Shown piece by piece: positions 1 to 7,853 of a DNA stretch of 21,242 nucleotides (positions are counted from its first letter, which is position 1; every line of letters starts with the position of its first letter). The notes under the pieces are model-generated. The model searched no databases and had not been told where the DNA came from. It saw only the letters and a list, made by a program, of their open reading frames with translations. Source of the stretch: a virus; IMG/VR virus record IMGVR_UViG_3300034196_000039, positions 1 through 21,242 of that record; one strand, written 5' to 3'. Made by a program: the position numbers and the translations under genes.

Positions 1-543
1 GAGGCCCTGAAGAATTCCGAAGAGGAGCTCTCCAAGGACCTCGCCTCGAAAGGTTTGGACTTCACCGCTCTGGCTGAAGAGTTCAATACCGCTGGTGAGC
101 TGAGCGCTGAGACCCTGGCAAAGCTGGCAGAGAATGGTTATCCGAAAGTAGTGGTCGATTCGATCATTGCAGGTCGGCAGGCCATTGAGCAGCGTTTCGC
201 CTCAGCAGTTCACTCGTTGGTTGGAGGCTCGGAAGAGTTCAACACCCTGCAAGAGTTCGCCGCGACCAACCTCAGTGCTCAAGAGGTGGCCTCGTTCAAT
301 CGAGCCATTGAGAGCGATGACCTAGGCGTTATCGGTCTGATGCTGAAAGGTATCCAGGCCAAGTATTCCGCCAAGCACGGCACCAAAGGTAAGCCTATTA
401 CTGGCGCCTCCACTGGAACTCCTAAAGCGCAAGGCTTCAAGGACAACTCCGAGATGGTCAAGGCGATGAGCGATAAGCGCTACGGTCGTGACTCGAAGTA
501 CACCGACGAAGTTATCCAACGGGTAGCAGTGTCGGGCCTCTGA
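1..543 (+). CDS. T7-like capsid assembly scaffolding protein (gp9-like), 5' end outside window
   Basis: The frame is open from the first base, so this is the last 180 codons of a gene that starts upstream. A TTG at 55 lies inside the frame and has no reason to be the start. The visible part is acidic and helix-rich, with a Gly/Thr/Ser-rich segment (around GKPITGASTGTPKAQGF) before a basic C-terminal tail (KAMSDKRYGRDSKY). This is the usual architecture of podoviral scaffolds, in which the C-terminal helix contacts the capsid floor. Scaffold directs procapsid assembly and then leaves the head. The identification rests mainly on position: it directly precedes the major capsid gene, as gene 9 precedes gene 10 in T7. 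T7 gp9 is about 307 residues, so roughly 40% is probably missing here. Confidence 0.8.
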   Translation, partial: EALKNSEEELSKDLASKGLDFTALAEEFNTAGELSAETLAKLAENGYPKVVVDSIIAGRQAIEQRFASAVHSLVGGSEEFNTLQEFAATNLSAQEVASFNRAIESDDLGVIGLMLKGIQAKYSAKHGTKGKPITGASTGTPKAQGFKDNSEMVKAMSDKRYGRDSKYTDEVIQRVAVSGL

Positions 544-586
544 TACACCCGTAAGACCCTCCTCAAGAAATTCCCCAAGGGCCACT

Positions 587-607
587 CCCGGTAATCGTGC
601 CGGGTTT
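587..607 (+). terminator. stem-loop between scaffold and capsid genes
   Basis: A 7-bp stem (cccggta 587-593 with tgccggg 598-604, one G-U pair) with an atcg tetraloop is followed by only three T residues. It could be a weak terminator, or a processing or stabilising hairpin upstream of the capsid message. The short T run makes efficient termination doubtful. Confidence 0.3.
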
Positions 608-651
608 CTGGTGAGCCCTTTCTCTAAGCTCGTCTCAAGGATTGAAACACT

Positions 652-1659
652 ATGGCTTCTACCACTATTGCCGCACCCGGTCAGATCAATGGCGCTGGTG
701 ATCGCAAAGCAATCTTCATGAAGGTCTTCTCGGGCGAGGTCTTGACTGCCTTCGCTCAGAACACCGTTGTGATGAATCGCCATCTGGTCCGCACCATCAC
801 CAGCGGCAAGTCGGCCTCCTTCCCAGTGATTGGCCGTGGTACTGCAAAGTATCTGGCTCCGGGCAACAATCTGGATGACCAGCGTAGCGTGATCAAACAT
901 GCCGAGAAGACCATCACCATTGATGGCCTGCTAACCTCGGACTGCCTGATTACTGACCTCGACGAGGCCATGAACCACTACGATGTTCGCCAACCTTACG
1001 CCGCCACCTTGGGCGAAGAGCTGGCAATGGCCGCTGACGGCGCCGTACTGGCTGAAGGTATGCAAGTTGCTCTGGCTTCCGAAAACATCACCGGCCAGTC
1101 GGGCCAAGGTGGCAGCATCGGCGTAGGCACTCCGGTGATTACCGCCGAGTATGGCCGCATCGTCCTGTCCGCTCTGATCTATGCCCGTGGCCGCTTCTCC
1201 AAGCTGCGCACTCCGAAAGCCGATCGTACCGTGTACGTTGAGCCGGATATCTATTCGGCCATCCTGTGTGCCTTCGGTCCATATGCCGGTAATTACATCG
1301 TCCCAGGTACTGGCGACATCAAGGAAGGTGCCGTCCTGCGCTGGGCAGGCTTCGAGATCGTTGAGGTTCCTCACTTCGCCAATGGTGGTGCTGAGGAGTT
1401 GCACGCTCCAGTAGCCAACGCTGTGGGCCTGGCGATGCATCGTGGTGCCGTAGGTACTGTGAAGCTGAAAGACCTAGCGATGGAGACTGCACGTCGCATC
1501 GAATACCAAGCTGACATGATGGTCGCCAAGTACGCCATGGGTCACGGTGGCCTGCGCCCAGAAAGCGCACTGATCCTGACCACTGATCCGGCTTCCCCTG
1601 ACCTGATCGCTGCTCAGCAATCGGCTCTGGAAACCGCCCTGGCGAACCCAGGCACCTAA
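652..1659 (+). CDS. major capsid protein (T7 gp10A-like)
   Basis: A 335-residue protein, close to the roughly 345 residues of T7 gp10A, placed between scaffold and tail adaptor as in T7. It forms the icosahedral head shell in the HK97 fold. The N terminus (MASTTIAAPGQINGAGDRKA) is small-residue rich as in T7-type capsids. It is followed by KVFSGEVLTAFAQNTV and the TSGKSASFPVIGRGTAKYLAPGNNL segment, which recalls the conserved N-arm and E-loop region of podoviral capsid proteins. The ATG is supported by AAGGA at 637-641, 10 bases upstream. A stem-loop terminator lies 13 bases beyond the stop codon, matching the place of T-phi after gene 10 in T7. The +1 reading frame stays open past the stop (see findings). 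Confidence 0.93.
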   Translation: MASTTIAAPGQINGAGDRKAIFMKVFSGEVLTAFAQNTVVMNRHLVRTITSGKSASFPVIGRGTAKYLAPGNNLDDQRSVIKHAEKTITIDGLLTSDCLITDLDEAMNHYDVRQPYAATLGEELAMAADGAVLAEGMQVALASENITGQSGQGGSIGVGTPVITAEYGRIVLSALIYARGRFSKLRTPKADRTVYVEPDIYSAILCAFGPYAGNYIVPGTGDIKEGAVLRWAGFEIVEVPHFANGGAEELHAPVANAVGLAMHRGAVGTVKLKDLAMETARRIEYQADMMVAKYAMGHGGLRPESALILTTDPASPDLIAAQQSALETALANPGT

Positions 1660-1672
1660 GCAACACCCTCTT

Positions 1673-1696
1673 GAGGAGCCCTTCGGGGCTCTTCTT
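1673..1696 (+). terminator. terminator after capsid gene (T-phi-like position)
   Basis: A 9-bp stem (gaggagccc 1673-1681 with gggctcttc 1686-1694, one G-U pair) is closed by a stable TTCG tetraloop. The T tract after it is poor (ttgat), so termination is probably partial, as at T-phi after T7 gene 10. A second, longer-loop stem (tgggag 1718-1723 with ctccca 1749-1754) and a third (gttgctg 1784-1790 with cagcaac 1807-1813) lie farther along the same 207-base gap. Confidence 0.6.
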
Positions 1697-1866
1697 GATC
1701 ACCCTCAAGTAACCATCTGGGAGTCCTTTTCGGATCCTTCCCTTTGGGCTCCCACCTGCGCATTCACGAGAAAGTCCCCGAGAGTTGCTGGCCCGTCTAG
1801 TGGTCACAGCAACCCGTGGATTCCCTTCCTCTCAGCGCTTTGCCTGTTCTCTAAAGGATTCCACAA

Positions 1867-2427
1867 ATGGTTATTACCCCAGCCACCGAGCTCGATGCTA
1901 TCAACGAGATCATCGGGATCATTGGTCAGGCGCCTATCAACTCCCTGGAGGACGAAGCGGACATTGATTCTCTGAACGCTCAGCGAATCCTCCAGGGCGT
2001 GTCCCGTGAAGTTCAGTCTAAAGGCTGGTCATGGAACATCGAAACCGCATCTCTCAGTCCAGACTCCACGACCAAAAAGATCACCTATCGGGATGATTGG
2101 CTGAGGCTCGAAGGGGCCTCCGTGGTTCGTCGTGAAGGCTACCTCTACGACCTCTCCAACCAAACCAACTTGTTCACCGCTTCAGTGTCTGTGGACATCG
2201 TTCGGCTGATTGACTTCGTTGATCTCCCTGAGGTGGTCCGAAAGTACGTCACCACGAAAGCCACGAAGATATTCCAAGCAAGATCCGTAGGTGCTGCTGA
2301 GTTGGACCGCGAGGCTCGTGAAGAGCTTCAGGAAGCCTATCAGGCTCTCCAGGAATACGAGCTGGACTTTGGTGCTTACAACCAAGTGGATAGCGACCCG
2401 TATCTGACTGACGTGATGTCTCGCTAA
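1867..2427 (+). CDS. tail tubular protein A / adaptor (T7 gp11-like)
   Basis: A 186-residue protein (T7 gp11 is about 196) that should form the dodecameric adaptor ring between portal and nozzle. It is recognised by the N-terminal pattern ELDAINEIIGIIGQAPINSL followed by D..SLNAQRIL and by SKGWSWNIE. These are characteristic of the gp11 family, where the segment around GW.WN..E contributes to the ring fold. The middle section runs through YRDDWLRL and LYDL, and the C-terminal helix carries the acidic EELQEAYQALQEYEL stretch. The start is fixed by AAAGGA at 1853-1858. The gene is followed after 9 bases by the nozzle gene, whose Shine-Dalgarno overlaps this stop codon, so the two are translationally coupled. 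Confidence 0.9.
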   Translation: MVITPATELDAINEIIGIIGQAPINSLEDEADIDSLNAQRILQGVSREVQSKGWSWNIETASLSPDSTTKKITYRDDWLRLEGASVVRREGYLYDLSNQTNLFTASVSVDIVRLIDFVDLPEVVRKYVTTKATKIFQARSVGAAELDREAREELQEAYQALQEYELDFGAYNQVDSDPYLTDVMSR

Positions 2428-2436
2428 GGAGGCTTC

Positions 2437-4848
2437 ATGCCACTCATCTCGCAATCCATTAAGTCCCTCAAAGGGGGCATCTCGCAGCAACCGAACAATC
2501 TCCGCTTCCCTGACCAAGGGGAGCTCCAGGAGAACGGCTTTAGTAGTGAGGTCGAGGGTCTCCAGAAGAGGCCCCCTACGGTTCACCTCAAGAGGCTCAT
2601 GCAGAGCATCACTGGTAAGCCAGCCTTCCACTTGATCCATCGCGACGCAGTGGAACGGTACATGGCGATGACCGATAACCAGTTGATCCGTGTTTGGGAT
2701 CTTGCTGGGAATGAATGCACCGTGAATGCCCCTGAAGGGCTCTCCTACCTGAGCACTACGAATCCCCGTAAGGATCTCCGACTGGTTACAGTGGCCGACT
2801 ACACCTTCGTGGTGAATCGGAATGTGGTTGTTCAGGCTGCTACTGATCGTTGGCCCACACGTCCCAATGAGGCGTTCCTGTGGGTCAAGACGGGTCAGTA
2901 CGGCAAGACCTACAAGATCACCATCACTTTCACTGATGGGTCTTCCCAGCTTCTGACCTTCACGACTCCTGATGGCACGGACGCAAAGGATTCCCCAAAG
3001 GTTGCGGCGAACTACATACGGGACCAGTTCCTGGATCAAGCTCTGAACGGAGCTCCTGTAGTTCCAGCCACAGTTCCTCCCACACGAAGCCCTACATATC
3101 TGGTGCCGACTGCTACGGAGAACGGTGGGCTGTACCTCAATCCAAAACCTGGCTACACCATAACCAAGATCGCTATTGAGGACGGTTTCAACGGCCAGTC
3201 GGTGATCGGATTCATGCAGAACGCTCAGCGCTTCAACCAACTCCCTCCGCAATGCCTGGACGGATACGTGGTGAAGGTGGCTGGGGACCCTGACAATGAC
3301 GCCGATGATTACTACCTTCAGTACAGCGAAACGGAGCGCCTCTGGAAAGAGTGTGCCCAGCCGGGTTCCCTAAAGGGGTTCCTCCCGAGCACCATGCCGC
3401 ATGTTCTTGTGCGGGAAGCCAATGGGACGTTCACCTTTAGGGCTAACGACTGGGGTGTACGTTTAGCAGGCGATGAAGACTCCAACCCGTTCCCATCCTT
3501 CGTTAACTCAGTGATCAACGATGTGTTCTTTTTCAGGAACCGCATCGGGTTCACCTCGGGAGAGAACGTGGTTATGTCGGTGAGCGGGGAGTTCTTCAAG
3601 TTCTTCCCTGCCTCTGTGGTAGTCCTAGCGGACACTGACCCCATCGACACCGCCGCAAGTGGGCACACCACCGTGTCCATCCTGTACAACGCCGTGCCTT
3701 TCAAGGAAGAGCTCCTCCTGTTCTCCAGCGAGGTCCAATTTACCTTGAGAGCTGAAGGTGTGCTCTCGGTGAAGACCGCGAAGATTGACCCAGCAACTGA
3801 GTACAACTGCATTGCATCGGTGCGTCCAGTGGGTGTGGGGCGGTCAGTATTCTTTGCCAGTGAGAGAGCTTTGTACTCCAGCATGAATCGCTTCTATGCG
3901 GTTCAGGATGTGTCGGATGTAAAGGACGCTGATGACATTACGGCACACGTCCCTAGCCTGATTCCCAATGGGATCTTCAAGCTCTCCTCCTCGTCCGCTG
4001 AGAAGCTCCTTGTGATCCCCACGAGTGGTCAGGAAGATACCCTCTTCGTCTACAAGTTCCTCTTCCAACAGGATCAGCTTGTTCAGCAATCGTGGTCCCA
4101 TTGGGTCTTCAAAGGGGATCGGGTACTGGCTGCTGAGTTCATTGGCTCAGACCTCTATCTGATCCTCTCGAACCCCTCTGGGACCTACCTTGAGAAGCTC
4201 TCGTTTACCCAAAACACCCTGGATTACCAGGAAGAACCCTATCGGCTTTACATGGATCGTAAGGTCCGATACGTGGTTCCAGCAGATGCCTCCTACAACG
4301 ACTACACGGGGATCACTACGATCAACCTTGCGAGTCTCTATGGAGGCGCCCCTGACCCTACTCACAAGTACCACATTGCAGCCAAGGATGGCCGGGTGTG
4401 GACCTTTGAGGGTGTCCCAGGGGGAATCGTTGAGATCCCTTCAGATGTACGAGGGGAGACTCTGATCGTCGGTAAAGCCTTCAACTTCCGATACCAGTTC
4501 TCGCAATTCCTCCTCAAAAAGACGGACCAGCAGGGGCTTTCCTCAGAAGATGTGGGGCGGCTCCAGCTTCGCTATGGATGGCTCAACTACAAGGATGCAG
4601 GCCCCTTCACGATCACCGTGCAAGTGGGCAACAGAAAGCCCTTCACGTATGTCCAGACCGCAAGGATCCTGGGCAGCAATAAGAATCGCCTTGGGGTGCT
4701 TCCCCTGGAAACCGGCAAGAAAACCTACCCAATCCAGTCACAACCGGAAAAGGTGGAGATCACGGTCTCTTCAGATGAAGTATCACCGCTGGCCCTAACA
4801 GGCGCGGGCTGGGAAGCCCTATACAGCAGAAGGAACCAAGGCGTTTAA
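2437..4848 (+). CDS. tail tubular protein B / nozzle (T7 gp12-like)
   Basis: An 803-residue protein, almost the length of T7 gp12 (794). Six copies form the tail nozzle below the adaptor ring and carry the fibre attachment sites. The opening SQSIKSLKGGISQQPNNLRFPDQGELQENGFSSEVEGLQKRPPTVHLKRL is diagnostic: the GGISQQP...RF..Q...Q.N...S...GL.KRPPT pattern opens gp12-family proteins. Later family-like segments are FFFRNRIGFTSGENVVMS and the NRFYAVQDVSDVKDADDITAHVPSLI stretch. The start is set by AAGGAGG at 2426-2432, overlapping the upstream stop. A strong intrinsic terminator begins 6 bases after its stop codon and ends the adaptor-nozzle unit. Confidence 0.95.
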   Translation: MPLISQSIKSLKGGISQQPNNLRFPDQGELQENGFSSEVEGLQKRPPTVHLKRLMQSITGKPAFHLIHRDAVERYMAMTDNQLIRVWDLAGNECTVNAPEGLSYLSTTNPRKDLRLVTVADYTFVVNRNVVVQAATDRWPTRPNEAFLWVKTGQYGKTYKITITFTDGSSQLLTFTTPDGTDAKDSPKVAANYIRDQFLDQALNGAPVVPATVPPTRSPTYLVPTATENGGLYLNPKPGYTITKIAIEDGFNGQSVIGFMQNAQRFNQLPPQCLDGYVVKVAGDPDNDADDYYLQYSETERLWKECAQPGSLKGFLPSTMPHVLVREANGTFTFRANDWGVRLAGDEDSNPFPSFVNSVINDVFFFRNRIGFTSGENVVMSVSGEFFKFFPASVVVLADTDPIDTAASGHTTVSILYNAVPFKEELLLFSSEVQFTLRAEGVLSVKTAKIDPATEYNCIASVRPVGVGRSVFFASERALYSSMNRFYAVQDVSDVKDADDITAHVPSLIPNGIFKLSSSSAEKLLVIPTSGQEDTLFVYKFLFQQDQLVQQSWSHWVFKGDRVLAAEFIGSDLYLILSNPSGTYLEKLSFTQNTLDYQEEPYRLYMDRKVRYVVPADASYNDYTGITTINLASLYGGAPDPTHKYHIAAKDGRVWTFEGVPGGIVEIPSDVRGETLIVGKAFNFRYQFSQFLLKKTDQQGLSSEDVGRLQLRYGWLNYKDAGPFTITVQVGNRKPFTYVQTARILGSNKNRLGVLPLETGKKTYPIQSQPEKVEITVSSDEVSPLALTGAGWEALYSRRNQGV

Positions 4849-4854
4849 CCACTC

Positions 4855-4889
4855 GGGCTCTACAGGATATTTCCTGTGGGGCCCTTTTT
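4855..4889 (+). terminator. strong intrinsic terminator after nozzle gene
   Basis: A 13-bp stem with two G-U pairs (4855-4867 with 4872-4884), a TATT loop and a run of five T (4885-4889). It lies in the T7 gene 12/13 gap, between the tail genes and the ejection-protein genes. A GTG at 4876 in the frame of the next gene falls inside this hairpin, so it cannot be the real start of that gene. Confidence 0.85.
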
Positions 4890-4911
4890 ACATTCAACCA
4901 GAGGTAGCTCT

Positions 4912-5541
4912 ATGTCAGGCGCATTAAGCGGCGCAATGGCTGGTGCCCAAACTGGTGGTGCTGTAGGGGGTCCGTGGGGTGCTGCTGTCGGCGCTGTCAT
5001 TGGTCTCTTTGTTGGTAGCAAGGTTGATAAGGAAAACCGTAAGCGGATCGAAGAGGACTATAAGGCCCAAGTTTCCGCAATGGTTCAAAACTACAACTAC
5101 GCCACACAGACCACCGACTTGGAGGTCCAAGCAGCCTCCGAACAAGCCTCCGCTGATCTCTCGAACATGCAAACCAACTCCATTATGAATATCGCCGCCC
5201 TCCGTGCGGCAACTTCGGAGACAGGCTTGGAGGGGAACTCTATGGAGCGTGTTATGCGGATAGCCAAGGGTTCCGACTTGAGGGCAGAAGACAGCGTGAA
5301 AGAGAACCACAGCCGAACTGTGGCTCAGTCCCTGCTAATCAAGCAAACCAACCAGATCAGCACTCAAACTAATCTCAACGAGCTACGCCGCTCAGTAGTG
5401 AACTCCCAGCCATCCAAGTGGACTCAGCTCCTCTCTTTGGGCCAGCAAGCCGCTGGTTCGATGAGTTCTATGGGCGGCTCCAAGGGTGGTCAGACTGGCG
5501 CCAACACAGGCCAAGCAGGGAACGTAGCAGGGAAATCTTAA
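4912..5541 (+). CDS. internal virion / ejection protein (T7 gp14-like)
   Basis: A 209-residue protein (T7 gp14 is 196). In T7, gp14 is ejected first and forms the outer-membrane pore of the DNA ejectosome. The central segment NIAALRAATSETGLEGNSMERVMRIAKG aligns well by eye with T7 gp14 (SIRAAIGESMLEGSSMDRIKRVTEG), followed by a Q-rich helical region (TNQISTQTNLNELR). The N terminus is a long Gly/Ala zipper (about residues 2-35), a candidate membrane-inserting hairpin, and the C terminus is Gly/Ser-rich. The chosen ATG at 4912 has GAGGT just upstream and follows the terminator; the longer GTG start at 4876 is rejected. The stop TAA shares its last A with the ATG of the gp15-like gene. No separate gp13-like gene precedes it. 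Confidence 0.88.
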   Translation: MSGALSGAMAGAQTGGAVGGPWGAAVGAVIGLFVGSKVDKENRKRIEEDYKAQVSAMVQNYNYATQTTDLEVQAASEQASADLSNMQTNSIMNIAALRAATSETGLEGNSMERVMRIAKGSDLRAEDSVKENHSRTVAQSLLIKQTNQISTQTNLNELRRSVVNSQPSKWTQLLSLGQQAAGSMSSMGGSKGGQTGANTGQAGNVAGKS

Positions 5542-7838
5542 TGACCGGCTCAGCTCTCAACACCGCGTATAACACCTGGAGACAGTTTGCTCCTCAGGAG
5601 AAAAACCTTACTCCAATCACTGGTTCACGCCTGAATGTGCAAGCGGCAACCACCTCCGATGGTGGTATGAATGCTGCCTTCGATGGCTTGGTAGGTGCCG
5701 CAGTAAATGCTGGCTACCGCTATGAGCACACCCAGAAGCGTCAAAAGGGTCTCGAAGCGGAAGCCAAGGCCGAAACCTGGATGAAGTCGGTTTCTCCTGA
5801 AGAGTTCCGTAAGGCCGCTCAAGAAGGGAACCTCCCGTTCCAGGATGACCCCATCGCAATGGCGCGCTTGAGGTATCTCCACGGATTCCACGCTTCAGCA
5901 GCAGTCCAAAGCCAAGTCGCTGAGAACATCCGTGGGGGAACCTACAAGGATGAACTCGATGCATCCGGCAAGGTGATCCGTAGCGGCTCTGATGCTGCTA
6001 TTGAGGACTACTACAAGCGGATGAAGTCCATGCGGACGGACATCACCAAGGAGCTTGGATTCTCGGAAGAGGACGAGGCGCTAACCAACGGTATGTTCCG
6101 TAACGCAGATGACGCTCAGGTAGCCCTCATGGGGCTCCAGACGCAAGTCACTGATCAGCGTAATCGTGCCCAGGCCAGTATTCTCCACACGTCCACTCGC
6201 AATGCCCTCCTCTCGGAGGCCGTCAAGAGGAACCCGGAAGAGGCCGCTCAGGTCTCCATGGAATCCTGGCAGACTGGCTATGAGACGGGCGTGTACCGGA
6301 ATCTCCCGGATGCTCTCAAGGACATCGGGCAGACCCTCGGTCAGGTGTCCTCTCAAGCTGGTGGCTTAGCAGTCATAGACAAGCTTCTGGATGCCCCGGT
6401 CCCTGGCACCACTCAGAAAGTCCGGGAGTTCTATGATCCCGATGAGCTCGAAGGTTTCCGTCAGAAAGCCCTGAATGCTCAGGTCAAGATGGATGCCTCA
6501 GCGGACTTGGACTGGCAGGTAAAGGTTCAAGACCATCAGGACGACCCTAACGGCCTCACTGGGCTCTACCAGATGTACAACGAGGAACTCCAACGGAGTG
6601 GTGGGGTTGCTTCCAAACGAACTCAACAGCTCCAGCAAGAGATCACCTCGAAGAAACACTCTCTGGCAACCGAGGCAACAAAGCTCCAAACGGAGAACGC
6701 CAAGGCTTCCCTTCAGACGGCTCGTGTGGCGGTCCTCACGCAGGAAGCCGGTAGATTCCTTGCGGGTCAGCGTGACGCTCAGCGTTACGACACCATGCCG
6801 AAGGATCCTGAACTGGGTAAGTACACCAAGGATGACGCTTTGCTCATGGAGCGAGGTCTCCTGGAGCGCTACCAGTCCCAACCAGCGAAGCTCCTGAAGA
6901 TCGCTGACTACATGCCCCAGGGATACATCGCGAACACCATCCAAGACTACTGGAAGGACACCTCCGCGAGTATGGCCGTGGATGCCTCTCGGGTTTCCCA
7001 AGGGCTCATGCGTCCAGAAGACATCAAGGAACCAGAAGCCCTGGCCTCGGTGAATCTCCTGAAGCAGGCTGACCCTCTGGCATTCCGTAAGGTGATCGGC
7101 GGGGACACTGAAGCTCTCGCCAAGCTGGACACCCTGGATGTCCTCTCGGGGATGGGCCTGGGCTACAAGGACATGGTGATCAGCCAAGCTCGCTGGCACA
7201 AGATGACCGACAAGGAGAAAGCCGCTCAGACTACCAAGATCCAGCGGACTCTCATGGATGAGGTCATTGCTCCCAAGAAGGTTGGCAAGGTTGACGGTCT
7301 CAAGAACTTGGCTGGTAGCGAATACGCCCAGACCTATATGAAGACGATGGTCAACGGCCTGCTCTCCCTTGGGATCCCCGAAGAGGAAGCCTACAAGAAA
7401 GCTGATAGCGCCTTCGCTCAGTCCCACGTAGGGCTCAACGGTTTCCCCATCCCGGCTTCCTTCTTCTCCTCCATTCAATCCTCAGACCAAGTGAATGTCG
7501 GTATGGATCTCCTCGCGGAGGCTCTCACTGGCTACGCCCATTCTCAGGGGGTCCGTGAGGAGGATGTCATCCCGGATTACAACCAAGCAGCCGGAACTGT
7601 GGGCTTCAGGGCCCCCGGAAGAATCTCCCTGGAGATCCGTTCGGACTCTCTTCAACAAGGCGCAAAGGCCCTCACTGAGAAGCGTCAGCAAGAGGCTCTG
7701 GCGAAGAACGCCGAAGGAACGAAGTCGGCGCTCAAGGATGCGACCACCAAGAAGACCACCCGCAAGGCAGCCTCCCAGGCTATCGAGAGTGGGATCAACA
7801 ACATGACTCCTGAACGACTCGGGAGTAAAAACGACTAA
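5541..7838 (+). CDS. internal virion / ejection protein (T7 gp15-like)
   Basis: A 765-residue protein, close to T7 gp15 (747). In T7 it sits in the internal core and after ejection builds the periplasmic tube with gp16. The start is the ATG at 5541, which overlaps the upstream stop by one base, giving MTGSALNTAYNTWRQFAPQEK. The frame itself extends 41 codons further upstream inside the gp14-like gene, but a coupled start at the stop codon is typical here. The sequence is largely alpha-helical, with no signal peptide and no membrane segment, and ends in a basic K/T-rich tail (ALKDATTKKTTRKAASQ). Identity is inferred from size, composition and place between gp14- and gp16-like genes rather than from a catalytic motif. 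Confidence 0.87.
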   Translation: MTGSALNTAYNTWRQFAPQEKNLTPITGSRLNVQAATTSDGGMNAAFDGLVGAAVNAGYRYEHTQKRQKGLEAEAKAETWMKSVSPEEFRKAAQEGNLPFQDDPIAMARLRYLHGFHASAAVQSQVAENIRGGTYKDELDASGKVIRSGSDAAIEDYYKRMKSMRTDITKELGFSEEDEALTNGMFRNADDAQVALMGLQTQVTDQRNRAQASILHTSTRNALLSEAVKRNPEEAAQVSMESWQTGYETGVYRNLPDALKDIGQTLGQVSSQAGGLAVIDKLLDAPVPGTTQKVREFYDPDELEGFRQKALNAQVKMDASADLDWQVKVQDHQDDPNGLTGLYQMYNEELQRSGGVASKRTQQLQQEITSKKHSLATEATKLQTENAKASLQTARVAVLTQEAGRFLAGQRDAQRYDTMPKDPELGKYTKDDALLMERGLLERYQSQPAKLLKIADYMPQGYIANTIQDYWKDTSASMAVDASRVSQGLMRPEDIKEPEALASVNLLKQADPLAFRKVIGGDTEALAKLDTLDVLSGMGLGYKDMVISQARWHKMTDKEKAAQTTKIQRTLMDEVIAPKKVGKVDGLKNLAGSEYAQTYMKTMVNGLLSLGIPEEEAYKKADSAFAQSHVGLNGFPIPASFFSSIQSSDQVNVGMDLLAEALTGYAHSQGVREEDVIPDYNQAAGTVGFRAPGRISLEIRSDSLQQGAKALTEKRQQEALAKNAEGTKSALKDATTKKTTRKAASQAIESGINNMTPERLGSKND

Positions 7839-7853
7839 TCACAGGAGGCCAGG

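Noticed and set aside
1319-1807. - strand open frame opposite the capsid end and following gap
   Set aside because: Arg/Ser/Pro-rich shadow product, overlaps the capsid gene and terminator, no ribosome site.
2182-3252. Long - strand open frame (356 codons) opposite the adaptor and nozzle genes
   Set aside because: It is the antisense shadow of strongly supported gp11/gp12-like genes, with no ribosome site and a low-complexity product.
4876-4911. GTG start giving a 12-residue longer gp14-like protein
   Set aside because: The GTG lies in the terminator stem; ATG 4912 has a ribosome site and a family-like N terminus.
5418-5540. Upstream extension of the gp15-like frame
   Set aside because: It overlaps the gp14-like gene by 41 codons; the ATG at 5541 overlapping the stop codon is the more economical, coupled start.
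6498-7478. Long - strand open frame (326 codons) opposite the gp15-like gene
   Set aside because: Antisense shadow created by the codon bias of the + strand gene; no start signal and no recognisable domain.
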